Source: Enterococcus faecalis (GTDB lineage: Bacteria; Bacillota; Bacilli; Lactobacillales; Enterococcaceae). Taken from it: a stretch of 64,000 bases of DNA. Position numbers and translations under genes: made by a program. The stretch is from the NCBI RefSeq assembly GCF_029024925.1, contig NZ_CP118962.1, forward strand, positions 1,272,001 to 1,336,000, written 5' to 3'. The notes below the pieces were generated by a model. That model was not told where the DNA came from. It ran no database searches and was given only the letters and a program-made list of their open reading frames with translations. The first letter of the stretch is position 1; each line of letters starts with the position of its first letter. This document shows, piece by piece, positions 43,952-53,313 of the stretch.

Positions 43952-46030
43952 ATGACAAAAAAATGTCCGAAGTGCGGGAACGAATTCGATGCAGAATTAA
44001 CGACCTGCCCAACATGTGGCTATTCACTAACTGACACAACAGTTGATAAAGAAGAAGCGGAAACGACTTCAACAAATATAGATTTTGAAACACAGGAAAA
44101 TGAACAACACGAAGATCAATTAAATGAGAATATTGAATGGTCTGAGTTAAAAGATATGAGCTTAGGCCATGTGATGGAACTGTTTGGCGAATCACCAGAA
44201 GAAGAAAGTAATGATGACAAAAAAGAAGAGTCGACAGAAGATAACTTAATAGTCTCTGATTCAGAGGATGTTTCTGGTCTAGAAACATCGCTTCAAGAAG
44301 GGGCTAGTGAGGAGACTCATGATTCGGTGGAGGAGTCGACACCAGCGACAGAAGAGACGCCTACTCATTCAACAGAAGAAAAACTAGCAACGGACGAAGC
44401 AGTTAATTTAGAAGAAACAACGGAAGAAACAACTACTGTTGAAGCAGAAACAGCTGAGGTATCTGAGACGGTGAAGTCTGAAGAGGAAGCTTTAACAGAG
44501 ATTTCAGGAACTGAAGTTATCTCTACCACTTCTGAAGAAGAAATTTTTTCACAACCACCGATAGAAGATCAAGATGTAACACCAAACGAAACTTTGCAAG
44601 CTTATATTCAAGCGCATCGAGCAGATACAGAAATGTCTGAAAATCCATCAGAAGAAACTGCAGAGACCCAAGAGTTAGAAAACAGCGGTGAGGCAGTATT
44701 AACCCAAGCCGAAACACCAACTGAATCCATTTCAGATTCTGAAGAAGGGTTAACAAGTGCAGCATCGCTAGAAGCACCAAGTGAAGCTGATGCAACCGAG
44801 GAAAAAGTTTCAGATTCAGGTGTGATACCACCGATGAATGAAACTGGGAATGCTCAACCAGCGCCTGCTCCGAAGAAATCATCAAAAAAAGTGGCTTTCG
44901 TTGCGCTTGCGGTTGTTTTATTAGCTGGAGGTAGTGCTTGGGCGTATCATGATCAAACGCAAAAAGCTGCCGCACAAGAGGCGGCGGCACTAACCAAGAA
45001 AACAGATACGCTGAAAGATGAACTAGCAGCCTTTTATACCACGAAGGAGCAAGTTTTTATTAAACCAGATATGGTGACTGTTAGTCCAGAAAAACTCTCA
45101 AAACAAGTCGCGGAAATTAAAGATTCAGAAGAGTATTCTCAATTAAATAAACAAATTCAAACATTGAAAGTGAAGCAACAAACCATTCAACAAATCAACC
45201 AATTATTTGAGGCGCCGATTGTCAATGGCAATGAGTTGAAACCGGCGATTTTAGCTGCTGATCAACCAATTTCCGTAAAGAAATTAACAGGAAATGATCC
45301 ATTTGACCAATTGATGAACCAAGCAATCGATCAAGCGAACCAACAATACAACCAATTACAAAAAGCTAAAAAAGCGGTTGAGGTCATTTATAAAGATGGA
45401 AAAACTACCAATCAGCTGAATCGAGACACGTATCAAGCTGCTAAGGCAGAAGTAGATAAAGTAACAAGTGATAAGCTGAAAAAAGAACTGGTCAAACAAG
45501 TCACGACAGCTGACCAAGCGTTAACCAAGGTTGAAGAAGAACAGAAAAGAATTGCAGAAGAACAAGCTGCCGCAGAGCAAGCTGCCGCAGAGCAAGCAAA
45601 ACAAGCAGAAGAACAAGCGAAACAAGCTGCTGCCGCAAAAAAAGAGGACGCTAAGAAGGAAGAAACAGCAAAAACAGAAGCGAATGGCTACACGGCGCCG
45701 AATAGTGACGGGGTTTACACTAGTCCGCTTTATGCGCCAGATGCTGCCGATATCGCTGATAGTAGCAATCCAGCGTGGACATGGGCACCAGGTGTGAAAG
45801 AAAAAGTCTTAGACACAGTGATTGCTCGTGGCTATGTGGTTCCTGGCGGATATTCTTTAGAACCTGCCAAAATTGTGAATGGCGAAGGTTACTACAATCT
45901 TTATGCAACAAACAATCAATCAAAATTATTAGAAGGCACTACAGAGAAAAATGTTCACATGTATTTAGTTACAATCAATGCTAAAACAGGTTGGTTCAAA
46001 GGGAACGCTTCTCGTAATGCAGGGCAATAA
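43952..46030 (+). CDS. mapZ: MapZ-type cell-division positioning protein with zinc ribbon
   Basis: The 692-residue protein has an N-terminal zinc ribbon (Cys5, Cys8, Cys19, Cys22), a long acidic Glu/Thr/Ser region (about 30-305), one membrane helix (about 313-332) and an extracellular half. The cytoplasmic part contains ELKDMSLGHVMELFGE and ETLQAYIQAHRADTEM, which resemble the conserved segments by which streptococcal MapZ meets FtsZ. The extracellular part has a helical domain, an Ala/Gln/Glu-rich linker with short tandem repeats (about 530-570) and a final WTWAPGVKEKVLDTVIARGYVVPGGYSLEPA domain of the MapZ C-terminal kind. It guides FtsZ to the division site and binds peptidoglycan. Thr residues in the acidic region are likely kinase targets. 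It is longer than pneumococcal MapZ (about 464). Confidence 0.85.
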   Translation: MTKKCPKCGNEFDAELTTCPTCGYSLTDTTVDKEEAETTSTNIDFETQENEQHEDQLNENIEWSELKDMSLGHVMELFGESPEEESNDDKKEESTEDNLIVSDSEDVSGLETSLQEGASEETHDSVEESTPATEETPTHSTEEKLATDEAVNLEETTEETTTVEAETAEVSETVKSEEEALTEISGTEVISTTSEEEIFSQPPIEDQDVTPNETLQAYIQAHRADTEMSENPSEETAETQELENSGEAVLTQAETPTESISDSEEGLTSAASLEAPSEADATEEKVSDSGVIPPMNETGNAQPAPAPKKSSKKVAFVALAVVLLAGGSAWAYHDQTQKAAAQEAAALTKKTDTLKDELAAFYTTKEQVFIKPDMVTVSPEKLSKQVAEIKDSEEYSQLNKQIQTLKVKQQTIQQINQLFEAPIVNGNELKPAILAADQPISVKKLTGNDPFDQLMNQAIDQANQQYNQLQKAKKAVEVIYKDGKTTNQLNRDTYQAAKAEVDKVTSDKLKKELVKQVTTADQALTKVEEEQKRIAEEQAAAEQAAAEQAKQAEEQAKQAAAAKKEDAKKEETAKTEANGYTAPNSDGVYTSPLYAPDAADIADSSNPAWTWAPGVKEKVLDTVIARGYVVPGGYSLEPAKIVNGEGYYNLYATNNQSKLLEGTTEKNVHMYLVTINAKTGWFKGNASRNAGQ

Positions 46031-46043
46031 AAGAAAATAGAAA

Positions 46044-46086
46044 CAATCGAACAAAAGCGGAAATCTTTTGTTCGATTGATTTTCCT
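46044..46086 (+). terminator. Terminator after mapZ
   Basis: CAATCGAACAAAAG and CTTTTGTTCGATTG pair perfectly around a seven-base loop, followed by a short T-rich run. It lies before cvfB. Confidence 0.8.
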
Positions 46087-46103
46087 TGAGGAGTTAATGA
46101 TAA

Positions 46104-46985
46104 ATGAGAGAATTACTAGCAACAACATTTACCGGCATTGTGGTCGATGAAAATGAACAATTTTATTTTGTTCAAAAAAATGGCATCACATTCCGTTTAA
46201 AAAAAGAAGAAGGTACGCATGCTATAGGGGAGGCTGTAGAAGGGTTTGGTTATTTAAATCAAAAACAAGAGCCAGCACTGACAACTACAATTCCTACTGT
46301 GCGTATTGGTAGCTATGGCTTTGGTACTGTCACGGGAACGAGACGTGATTTAGGTGTCTTTGTGGATGTTGGCTTACCAGATAAAGATGTCGTTATTTCG
46401 TTGGATGAATTACCAACTATGCGGGAACTTTGGCCTAAAAAAGAAGACCGAGTAATGGTTACTTTAAAAGTGGACAGTAAAGACCGCATTTGGGGCGAAT
46501 TAGCAGATGAAAAAGTCTTTAAAGCAATGGCAAAACGTGGGAATGCTGAAATGCAAAACCAAAACTTAACCGGGCATGTATATCGTCTGAAACTTGCAGG
46601 AACGTATATTTTAACTGATGATTTATACATTGGATTTATCCATCCTTCTGAACGATTCCAGGAACCACGTTTAGGTGAAAAAGTAGTGGGGCGTGTGATT
46701 GGCGTGCGGCCGGACGGCGTATTGAATCTTTCATTAAAACCAAGAAGTCATGAAGTAATCAGCGATGATGCGTTAATGATTCTAACTTTCTTAGAAAGAG
46801 CAAACGATCACCAAATTCCTTTCACCGATAAATCAAGCCCTGATGAAATTAAACAAACCTTTGGCATTAGTAAAGCTCAATTTAAACGCGCCTTAGGCCA
46901 TTTAATGAAACAAAAATTAATTAAACAAGAAGATGGTAAAACAATTCTAATTGGCTCGTTGGAACAATCAAAAGAAAAAAATTAA
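46104..46985 (+). CDS. cvfB: CvfB-like S1-domain RNA-binding protein
   Basis: The 293-residue protein has two or more S1-type RNA-binding folds, such as RIGSYGFGTVTGTRRDLGVFVDVGLPDKDVVISLDELP and the later GEKVVGRVIGVRPDGVLNLSLKPR. A winged-helix domain closes the chain (FGISKAQFKRALGHLMKQKLIKQEDGKT). The order and length match the conserved virulence factor B family of Staphylococcus, which affects expression of secreted virulence factors. A GAGGAG site precedes the ATG. It comes before fur with 115 bases between. Confidence 0.9.
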   Translation: MRELLATTFTGIVVDENEQFYFVQKNGITFRLKKEEGTHAIGEAVEGFGYLNQKQEPALTTTIPTVRIGSYGFGTVTGTRRDLGVFVDVGLPDKDVVISLDELPTMRELWPKKEDRVMVTLKVDSKDRIWGELADEKVFKAMAKRGNAEMQNQNLTGHVYRLKLAGTYILTDDLYIGFIHPSERFQEPRLGEKVVGRVIGVRPDGVLNLSLKPRSHEVISDDALMILTFLERANDHQIPFTDKSSPDEIKQTFGISKAQFKRALGHLMKQKLIKQEDGKTILIGSLEQSKEKN

Positions 46986-47027
46986 GGTAGCTAATTGAGA
47001 ATATCTTGCAAATTACAGTTATTTCTT

Positions 47028-47042
47028 TTATAATTATTTTAA
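47028..47042. promoter_or_regulatory. PerR/Fur-box-like sequence upstream of fur
   Basis: TTATAATTATTTTAA matches the PerR/Fur consensus TTATAATNATTATAA at all but one position. A further AT-rich dyad (AAATTAAG ... CTTAATTT) lies at about 47057-47075. Both are between cvfB and the fur start, which suggests autoregulation or control by a related family member. Confidence 0.5.
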
Positions 47043-47100
47043 TTTGATTGATAAATTAAGTTTCTTAATTTATAATCATTCTAAACAAGGAGCTGTAATA

Positions 47101-47550
47101 ATGGATTCGACTGCTGCTTTAAAAAAGACAAAAAAACAATTACATGAATCAGGCTTTAAATTAACACCACAACGGGAAGCAACCGTACTTGTATTATTGG
47201 AAAATGAAAAAGATCATTTATCAGCAGAAGAAATTTACTTCTTGGTAAAACAAAAAAGTCCGGAAATTGGTCTAGCAACAGTCTATCGAACGCTAGAAAT
47301 TTTAACAGACTTAAAAGTCGTTGATAAAGTGAGCTTTAACGATGGTTTAGCTCGCTATGATTTAAGAAAAGAAGGCGCCAAACACTTTCACCACCATTTG
47401 TTATGCTTAGAATGTGGCACAATTGAGGAAGTGGAAGAAGACTTGCTTGGTGAAGTAGAGCAAATTGTTGAAAGTCGGTATCATTTTTTAGTCAAAGATC
47501 ATCGCTTAACTTTTCATGGTATTTGTCAAAGTTGTCAAAGTAAACATTAA
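47101..47550 (+). CDS. fur: Fur-family metal-dependent repressor
   Basis: The 149-residue protein has the Fur winged helix (FKLTPQREATVLVLLENEKDHLSAEEIY, LATVYRTLEIL) and a metal-binding dimerisation domain with KHFHHHLLCLECGTIEEVE and a second CQSCQ pair near the end. The HFHHH and two CxxC pairs give the structural zinc and the regulatory metal site. Whether it is Fur or PerR is judged by overall likeness and by the known Fur of E. faecalis at this locus; PerR is not excluded. ATG at 47101 follows AAGGAG. Confidence 0.88.
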   Translation: MDSTAALKKTKKQLHESGFKLTPQREATVLVLLENEKDHLSAEEIYFLVKQKSPEIGLATVYRTLEILTDLKVVDKVSFNDGLARYDLRKEGAKHFHHHLLCLECGTIEEVEEDLLGEVEQIVESRYHFLVKDHRLTFHGICQSCQSKH

Positions 47551-47592
47551 AAAAACTGCCTTGCATTAATTTATGCAAGGCAGTTTTTTATT
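47549..47592. terminator. Bidirectional terminator between fur and gap
   Basis: AAAAAACTGCCTTGCAT and ATGCAAGGCAGTTTTTT pair perfectly around six bases. It serves both convergent genes. Confidence 0.93.
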
Positions 47593-47600
47593 CATTGGAA

Positions 47601-48611
47601 TTATAAATTAGCGAATTTTTCCAATAAGCGAATCATTTGGCAAGTAAAACCATATTCATTGTCATACCAAGCCACAGTTTTCACTAATTGGAAATCGCCA
47701 GCTGTCGTTACTTCTGTTTGCGTTGGGTCAAAAATCGAACCTTCTGTCGTGCCGATTATGTCTCCAGAAACAATTTCACGATTATCATAACCGAAAGAAG
47801 GGTTATCAATGGTGTGTTTTTTCATTGCTTCATTTACTTGATCAGCTGTTACTTTTGTTTTTAAAATGCTAACTAATTCTGTTAAGGATCCATCCACAAC
47901 GGGAACACGTTGGGCATGGCCTTGTAATTTTCCATTAAGTTCTGGAATAACTAAGCCAATTGCTTTAGCAGCACCAGTTGAATGGGGAATAGTATTGTCT
48001 GCAGCAGAGCGTGCCGCACGAAGATTTCCGCCACGAACAGGGCCATCTAATAGCATTTGTGTTGATGTGTAGGCATGGACAGTTGTCATGGTACCAACTT
48101 CAATACCGAATTCATTATTTAAGAAGTAAGCCATCGGTGCTAGACAGTTTGTCGTACATGAACCAGCAGAAATGATTTTATCGTTGGCATCAAGTGTATC
48201 ATCATTGACGTTGTAAACGATTGTTTTCATTGCGCCTGCAGGAGCAGAGATAACCACACGTTTCACACCTGCATCTAAATGAGCTTGTGCTTTTTCTTCA
48301 GAGGTATAAAAACCTGTACATTCAAGGACAATGTCTACTCCGTTTTCTTTAACCCAAGGGATTTTACTTGCATCTGGTTCTGCGTAGACACGGGTTTCTT
48401 CGCCGTCAACCACAATGCCATTTTCAGTGGCTGTCACGGTGCCAGGATAGGTGCCATGCGTAGAGTCAAATTGTAATAAGTGAGCCAACATTGTTGGGCT
48501 AGTCAAATCATTGATAGCCACAACTTCAATATCATCAGAAACTTCTTTTATTCGGCGAAAGGCTAAACGACCAATTCTTCCAAAACCGTTAATTCCTACT
48601 TTGACTGTCAT
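47601..48611 (-). CDS. gap: Glyceraldehyde-3-phosphate dehydrogenase
   Basis: The 336-residue protein oxidises glyceraldehyde 3-phosphate with NAD+ in glycolysis. The Rossmann motif INGFGRIGR is at the N terminus, the catalytic Cys152 is in SAGSCTTNC and NEYGFTCQ closes the active site. The N-D in VAINDL is the NAD-type residue at the end of the second strand. It stands alone; the usual pgk-tpi genes are not adjacent, so it could be one of two gap genes of the organism. A GGAGGAA site lies before the start, and a TTGACA box at about 48717-48712 could be its promoter. Confidence 0.96.
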   Translation of the reverse strand: MTVKVGINGFGRIGRLAFRRIKEVSDDIEVVAINDLTSPTMLAHLLQFDSTHGTYPGTVTATENGIVVDGEETRVYAEPDASKIPWVKENGVDIVLECTGFYTSEEKAQAHLDAGVKRVVISAPAGAMKTIVYNVNDDTLDANDKIISAGSCTTNCLAPMAYFLNNEFGIEVGTMTTVHAYTSTQMLLDGPVRGGNLRAARSAADNTIPHSTGAAKAIGLVIPELNGKLQGHAQRVPVVDGSLTELVSILKTKVTADQVNEAMKKHTIDNPSFGYDNREIVSGDIIGTTEGSIFDPTQTEVTTAGDFQLVKTVAWYDNEYGFTCQMIRLLEKFANL

Positions 48612-48798
48612 AACAAAAATTCCTCCTTTAGATGTTTGTGTTTCTTTGGACCCTTGCTGAAAAAGTGATTTTCTTCAACTATCTATAGTATGAACCTCTA
48701 AAATTTTTTTGTCAAAAGACTGATAGCGAAGCGACAAAAAGAAAGCGAAAGATTCATGAGAAATTTTGCTTTTTCCAACGATAACTAACTAGAATTGC

Positions 48799-48827
48799 TA
48801 GACAAACGGTTGTTTTCCCGATACAAT
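48799..48827 (+). promoter_or_regulatory. Putative sigma-A promoter of obgE
   Basis: TAGACA (48799-48804) and TACAAT (48822-48827) are 17 bases apart, about 70 bases before obgE. Confidence 0.55.
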
Positions 48828-48898
48828 AATAAAGACTTTCGAATCACGCTTTTTGAGGTGATTAAAGATAGTAGAAGTAGAATAGGAGGACAAATTAT

Positions 48899-50215
48899 AT
48901 GTCCATGTTTTTAGATCAAGTGACGATTGATGTCAAAGCTGGTAAAGGCGGCGACGGAATGGTTGCTTTCCGTAGAGAAAAATATGTACCAGACGGGGGT
49001 CCCGCTGGTGGTGATGGCGGTCGCGGTGGCGACGTTGTTTTAGTTGTTGAAGAAGGATTACGCACATTAATGGATTTCCGGTTTAATCGTCATTTTAAGG
49101 CGACACCTGGAGAAAATGGTATGAGTAAAGGAATGCACGGTCGTGGTTCAGAAGATTTACTTGTCAAAGTTCCACCAGGTACAACAGTTCGTGATGCAGA
49201 AACTGGAGCCTTAATTGGGGATTTAATTGAGAATGGTCAGACCTTAGTAGTAGCGAAAGGCGGACGCGGTGGTCGTGGGAATATTCGCTTTGCTTCCCCA
49301 AGAAACCCTGCACCAGAAATTGCCGAAAACGGCGAACCGGGTCAAGAACGTAAAATCGAATTAGAATTAAAAGTCTTAGCAGATGTTGGTTTAGTTGGGT
49401 TTCCTTCTGTAGGAAAATCAACGTTACTCTCTGTTATCTCGTCCGCTCGTCCGAAAATTGGTGCCTATCATTTTACGACGTTAGTTCCAAACTTAGGGAT
49501 GGTGACTACTAGTGACGGTCGAAGCTTCGCTGCAGCAGATTTGCCAGGCTTAATTGAAGGAGCTTCTCAAGGTGTCGGCTTAGGAACACAGTTCTTACGC
49601 CACATTGAACGGACGCGTGTTATTTTACATGTCATTGATATGAGTGGCATGGAAGGACGCGATCCTTATGAAGATTATTTGGCAATCAATAAAGAATTGG
49701 CTTCACACAATTTACGTTTGATGGAGCGACCTCAAATTATTGTTGCCAATAAAATGGACATGCCTGAAGCAGAAGAGAATTTAGCGAAATTTAAAGAGCA
49801 ACTTGCGAAGGAACGCACCGATGAGTATGCTGATGAGCTACCTATTTTCCCAATCTCTGGGGTTACTCGTAAAGGTATTGAACCTTTATTAAATGCAACA
49901 GCTGACTTGTTGGAAGTAACGCCTGAATTCCCATTATATGAAGATGAAGTGGTAGAGGAAGAAACCGTTCGTTATGGCTTCCAACCAGAAGGTCCAGAAT
50001 TTACGATTGATCGTGAACCAGATGCTTCATGGGTTTTATCTGGTGAAAAATTAGAAAAATTATTTGAAATGACGAATTTCGATCATGATGAAACAGTAAT
50101 GCGTTTTGCACGTCAATTACGTGGTATGGGTGTCGATGAGGCATTACGAGCACGTGGCGCGAAAGATGGCGACATTGTTCGGATTGGTAATTTTGAATTT
50201 GAATTTGTCGAATAA
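48899..50215 (+). CDS. obgE: Obg-family GTPase
   Basis: The 438-residue protein is a ribosome-associated GTPase involved in 50S assembly and stress control. The glycine-rich Obg domain (about residues 1-158: [36 protein letters not shown]) is followed by the GTPase domain with G1 [10 protein letters not shown]3 DLPGLIEGA, and G4 NKMD. The C-terminal OCT domain (about 360-438) is present, as in the Firmicutes version. An AGGAGG site lies nine bases before the first ATG; a second ATG two codons on is too far from it. Confidence 0.97.
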   Translation: MSMFLDQVTIDVKAGKGGDGMVAFRREKYVPDGGPAGGDGGRGGDVVLVVEEGLRTLMDFRFNRHFKATPGENGMSKGMHGRGSEDLLVKVPPGTTVRDAETGALIGDLIENGQTLVVAKGGRGGRGNIRFASPRNPAPEIAENGEPGQERKIELELKVLADVGLVGFPSVGKSTLLSVISSARPKIGAYHFTTLVPNLGMVTTSDGRSFAAADLPGLIEGASQGVGLGTQFLRHIERTRVILHVIDMSGMEGRDPYEDYLAINKELASHNLRLMERPQIIVANKMDMPEAEENLAKFKEQLAKERTDEYADELPIFPISGVTRKGIEPLLNATADLLEVTPEFPLYEDEVVEEETVRYGFQPEGPEFTIDREPDASWVLSGEKLEKLFEMTNFDHDETVMRFARQLRGMGVDEALRARGAKDGDIVRIGNFEFEFVE

Positions 50216-50218
50216 GCA

Positions 50219-50256
50219 TAAAACCAGTTCACTCAGTGAACTGGTTTTTTATTTTA
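50219..50256 (+). terminator. Terminator after obgE
   Basis: AAAACCAGTTCAC and GTGAACTGGTTTT pair perfectly around TCA with a T-rich tail. Confidence 0.92.
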
Positions 50257-50353
50257 AAATTAGTATTAAATTAGCGAATAGATTGAAATAATATTTTTAA
50301 TAGCTTATAATTTTAAATGTAACAAAATAACAAACGAAAGGAGCGAAATTGAA

Positions 50354-50656
50354 ATGGAAAACAATCAAGCAATGGTTCCTAAGTTTTCAGTTAAAAGTGC
50401 CGGTTTTCTTTTTAGTATGGGGTTCTTATGTGGTGTCCTGTTGCCGAGTGTTTTATTATGGACTTTCAGTCTGCCGTTTAATATTGGTGCCATGATTTTT
50501 TTGCCTGTTGGGATTGCTTTTGCGTTAGCGTATAGTCATTATTTTATTGAAACGAAAACAGGTTTTTGTAAGCGTTTTATTTGGTTGTTTTTAATTTCTC
50601 TTATTTTATTAGAGCTTATCTCTTATTTATGGCTGATTAAAGGAGTTATTTTTTAA
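50354..50656 (+). CDS. Small membrane protein of unknown function (100 residues)
   Basis: The protein has three predicted membrane segments, about residues 16-37, 43-62 and 75-97, with a basic loop after the second. There is no known motif. A strong AAAGGAG site precedes the ATG, and it lies 26 bases before the PTS EIIC gene in the same direction, so the two are probably co-transcribed. It might be a helper of that permease; this is guesswork. Confidence 0.75.
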   Translation: MENNQAMVPKFSVKSAGFLFSMGFLCGVLLPSVLLWTFSLPFNIGAMIFLPVGIAFALAYSHYFIETKTGFCKRFIWLFLISLILLELISYLWLIKGVIF

Positions 50657-50682
50657 GAGAAAAACAGAGGAGAGTGTTATTT

Positions 50683-51981
50683 ATGTTAGATAAACTGACT
50701 GTTTGGATTGAAAATCATCTAGCTGGACCAATGGCTAAAATTGCCAATCAGCGCCATTTACGTGCGGTGCGGGATGGGATTATTGCGACATTACCTTTAA
50801 TTATTGTCGGTTCTTTTTTTCTAATTATTGCGTTTCCGCCGTTACCAGAATCTTGGGGCATTACTCAATTTTTAACAAGTAATGCTGCTACAATCTTATT
50901 GCCTTACCGAATGACAATGTACATTATGGCGTTATATGCGACTTTTGGCATTGGCGCTAGTTTAGCGAAATCATATAATCTTGATCAAGTCTCTGGAGGG
51001 ATTTTGGCTACGATTGCTTTTTTATTAACATTAGTACCTGTAGCGATTCCTGAAGAAGCCAGTAAAGCAGCTGGCGTTTCAGGGTTTGTTTTACCAATGG
51101 CTAATTTGGGTGGTGCAGGGATGTTTGTCGGGATTGTGACGTCAATTATTGCTGTCGAAATCTATCGAGTGACAGATAAGTCTAAGTTCAAAATTACAAT
51201 GCCTGATAACGTTCCACCTGCTGTTGCTCGTTCATTTGAATCGTTGACTCCGACGTTAATTGTCATGTTATTGATTGGTTCAATCACTTATTATTTAGGC
51301 TTTGATTGGCACACATTTGTAGGGAACTTAGTAGGACCACTAGTTCAAGCAGCGGACTCTTTATTGAGTGTCTTGCTGTTGGTCTTTTTAACCACATTTT
51401 TCTGGTTCTTTGGGATTCACGGCGCTTCAATCGTAGGATCGTTGGCGCGTCCTCTATGGCTACAACTATTAGAGGAAAACACGACTGCTAAAGCAGCTGG
51501 CGAAGCATTACCTCGGATTGCGGCAGAACCTTTTTACCAATGGTTCATTTGGATTGGTGGTGCCGGAGCCACAATTGGTTTAGCCATATTATTAGCCTTT
51601 CGGGCAAAATCAGAATATGGTTCAAAACTAGGAAAAGCTATTTTAGCACCGTCTATTTTTAATATTAATGAGCCAGTTATTTTCGGTGTACCGATTGTCT
51701 TAAATCCTATTTTAATGATTCCTTTTATCTTTGCACCAATGGTTTTAGCAACGATTGCTTGGTTTGCCACAAAATTAGGTTTAGTAAGTGAAGTTGTCTT
51801 TACCGCTCCTTGGACCTTACCAGGACCAATTGGCGCCTTTATGGCGACAGGCGGCGATTGGCGTGCTGCTGTTTTGAATATTGTTTTAATTCTAGTGGCC
51901 ATCTTGATTTACTATCCGTTCTTTGTAGCTTATGATAAAAATGAGCTTGCCAAAGAACAAGGCAAACAAATAGAAGAATAA
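50683..51981 (+). CDS. PTS lactose/cellobiose-family EIIC permease
   Basis: The 432-residue protein is the membrane channel subunit of a cellobiose-type PTS, with about ten segments. Family stretches include RDGIIATLPLIIVGSFFLI, FFWFFGIHGASIVGS, ILAPSIFNINEPVIFGVPIVLNPILMIPFI and TAPWTLPGPIGAFMATGGDW. ATG at 50683 is preferred because AGAGGAGAG lies just before it; an in-frame GTG nine bases earlier lies in that site. No EIIA or EIIB gene is nearby, so it must borrow them from another operon. The substrate is probably a beta-glucoside. Confidence 0.92.
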   Translation: MLDKLTVWIENHLAGPMAKIANQRHLRAVRDGIIATLPLIIVGSFFLIIAFPPLPESWGITQFLTSNAATILLPYRMTMYIMALYATFGIGASLAKSYNLDQVSGGILATIAFLLTLVPVAIPEEASKAAGVSGFVLPMANLGGAGMFVGIVTSIIAVEIYRVTDKSKFKITMPDNVPPAVARSFESLTPTLIVMLLIGSITYYLGFDWHTFVGNLVGPLVQAADSLLSVLLLVFLTTFFWFFGIHGASIVGSLARPLWLQLLEENTTAKAAGEALPRIAAEPFYQWFIWIGGAGATIGLAILLAFRAKSEYGSKLGKAILAPSIFNINEPVIFGVPIVLNPILMIPFIFAPMVLATIAWFATKLGLVSEVVFTAPWTLPGPIGAFMATGGDWRAAVLNIVLILVAILIYYPFFVAYDKNELAKEQGKQIEE

Positions 51982-51994
51982 AGAGTGCAGCCGT

Positions 51995-52036
51995 TTAGTG
52001 TCCAGAACAAAAGGTGATGACCTTTTGTTCTGGACC
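51995..52036. repeat. Perfect hairpin with TTTAGTGTC lead (relative of the dispersed hairpins)
   Basis: GTCCAGAACAAAAGGT and ACCTTTTGTTCTGGAC pair perfectly over 16 bases around GATG. The stem starts with TTTAGTGTC, as in the family copies at 32077 and 40488. The following tail CTATTTGTTT is only moderately T-rich, so it probably works as a terminator for the EIIC gene but less surely. Confidence 0.6.
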
Positions 52037-52205
52037 TATTTGTTTATAGGCGATGAAAATTCTCAATTTTTTTGAAATGTATAGAAAATTTTGAGAAAAG
52101 AAACGCATAAAAAAGTGTAAAATATTATATATATAATGAAAATGGTTTTCTTTTGTGTGAACATAATAAAGTTATTGTTAACTAAAAGAGAAAAGGGGTA
52201 TGAAA

Positions 52206-52745
52206 ATGGTTAGAACGAAGGTATATACAAAGGAAAAAATCTTAAACGTAGCTGAAAAAATTTTAGTAGATAAAGGTTTTTCTAATTTAACTGCTAGAAA
52301 TATTGCAGATGCTATGGGGATTTCTACGCAGCCAATTTATTTAGAATTTGTCAACATGGACGATTTAAAACGAACCTTAATTAAATCGTTATTTCATCGT
52401 ATGCAATTATTTTATAAAGCAGATGTCGGTGCCTCAGACCCAGTGATTGCATTGGGTCTGAACTTTATATTATTTGCCCAAAAACATCAAAAAATCTATA
52501 CGGCGTTATTTATGAAAGCACATGGTTATGAAGAAGAATTGCAGCAAATGCTTCAAACTTTTTTTGAAGAGCGTTTATTATTGGATAAAAAATATGTACA
52601 AATGGACAAAGGAAAATTTGTCGAATTATTTCCTAAAATGGTGGTAATCTATTTAGGTTTAGCCACAGCGGTTACAATGAAAATAATTGACTTAACTAAG
52701 AATCAAGAAATTCAATTATTAAGTCAATTATTGATAGAAGAGTAG
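52206..52745 (+). CDS. TetR-family transcription regulator
   Basis: The 179-residue protein has the TetR DNA-binding domain (about residues 4-55) with ILNVAEKILVDKGFSNLTARNIADAMGISTQPIYLEFVNMDDL, followed by a helical ligand domain. ATG at 52206 is preferred because AAGGGG lies seven bases before it, while an ATG at 52200 is too near. The gene it controls cannot be named; the adjacent YxeA-like gene (140 bases downstream) and the EIIC gene upstream are candidates. The unpaired long linker of the ligand domain has no recognisable pocket motif. Confidence 0.88.
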   Translation: MVRTKVYTKEKILNVAEKILVDKGFSNLTARNIADAMGISTQPIYLEFVNMDDLKRTLIKSLFHRMQLFYKADVGASDPVIALGLNFILFAQKHQKIYTALFMKAHGYEEELQQMLQTFFEERLLLDKKYVQMDKGKFVELFPKMVVIYLGLATAVTMKIIDLTKNQEIQLLSQLLIEE

Positions 52746-52887
52746 TGTTTTGTTATTTATTCAAAATAACAAAAATACGACATAAGTCTGAGGAAAAACT
52801 GGTCGTTGCGCCCGAGGAAGGATTGTTTAAAACTTGCTATACTTTGGAAGAAGTAACAGAGAATAATTACTCGGGAGGATTTATGTG

Positions 52888-53262
52888 ATGAAATTTATTA
52901 AATTTTTAGTGGTGACAGCAATTGTTATTGGTGGTGGTTTATTTGGGGCCAAGTTTTACGCAGAGAAGAACTCTGGCGAATTAGCTGGTGTGTTAGATCA
53001 ATTAAATCCATTGGTTAAAGAAGGAAATGTGTATGTTAAAACAAAGAAAGCCGATAGCGTTAATGGCTACGGAATTGCTAGTTATACGCAAGTAGCCGCA
53101 GATGAGGAAGGCAAAACGCGAGAAATAACTTTCACAGCGGACCATGAATTAAAAACAGATCATTATCTAAAAGTCTCAAATAAAGGGGCCCACATCAATA
53201 CGTATGAAGAGGTCAATCAAGACCAAGTACCAGAAAAGGCATTACAAGCGATTCAAAAATAA
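52888..53262 (+). CDS. YxeA-family (DUF1093) secreted or membrane-anchored protein
   Basis: The 124-residue protein has an N-terminal signal anchor (about residues 3-22, IKFLVVTAIVIGGGLFGAKF) and a small beta-rich domain like YxeA proteins (VYVKTKKADSVNGYG, YTQVAADEEGKTREITFTADHELKTDHYLKV, TYEEVNQDQVPEKAL). The function is unknown; the YxeA family is common in Firmicutes. ATG at 52888 follows a GGGAGG site, and an in-frame GTG three bases earlier is possible. It converges on the cyclophilin gene through a long hairpin. Confidence 0.83.
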   Translation: MKFIKFLVVTAIVIGGGLFGAKFYAEKNSGELAGVLDQLNPLVKEGNVYVKTKKADSVNGYGIASYTQVAADEEGKTREITFTADHELKTDHYLKVSNKGAHINTYEEVNQDQVPEKALQAIQK

Positions 53263-53313
53263 CAAAAAGTCAGAACGTATCTTCAGCGTACGTTCTGACT
53301 TTTTGTTATTTTT
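53255..53313. terminator. Very long shared terminator between YxeA-like and cyclophilin genes
   Basis: AAAAATAACAAAAAG...ACGTA and its complement form a stem of about 25 perfect pairs around a nine-base loop. It covers the last codons of both convergent genes and works in either direction. Confidence 0.92.

Noticed and set aside
45560..45640. Ala/Gln/Glu repeat in mapZ as a possible mobile or CRISPR-like repeat
   Set aside because: It is a short in-frame coding repeat (QAAAEQ) in a flexible linker, not an array with spacers.
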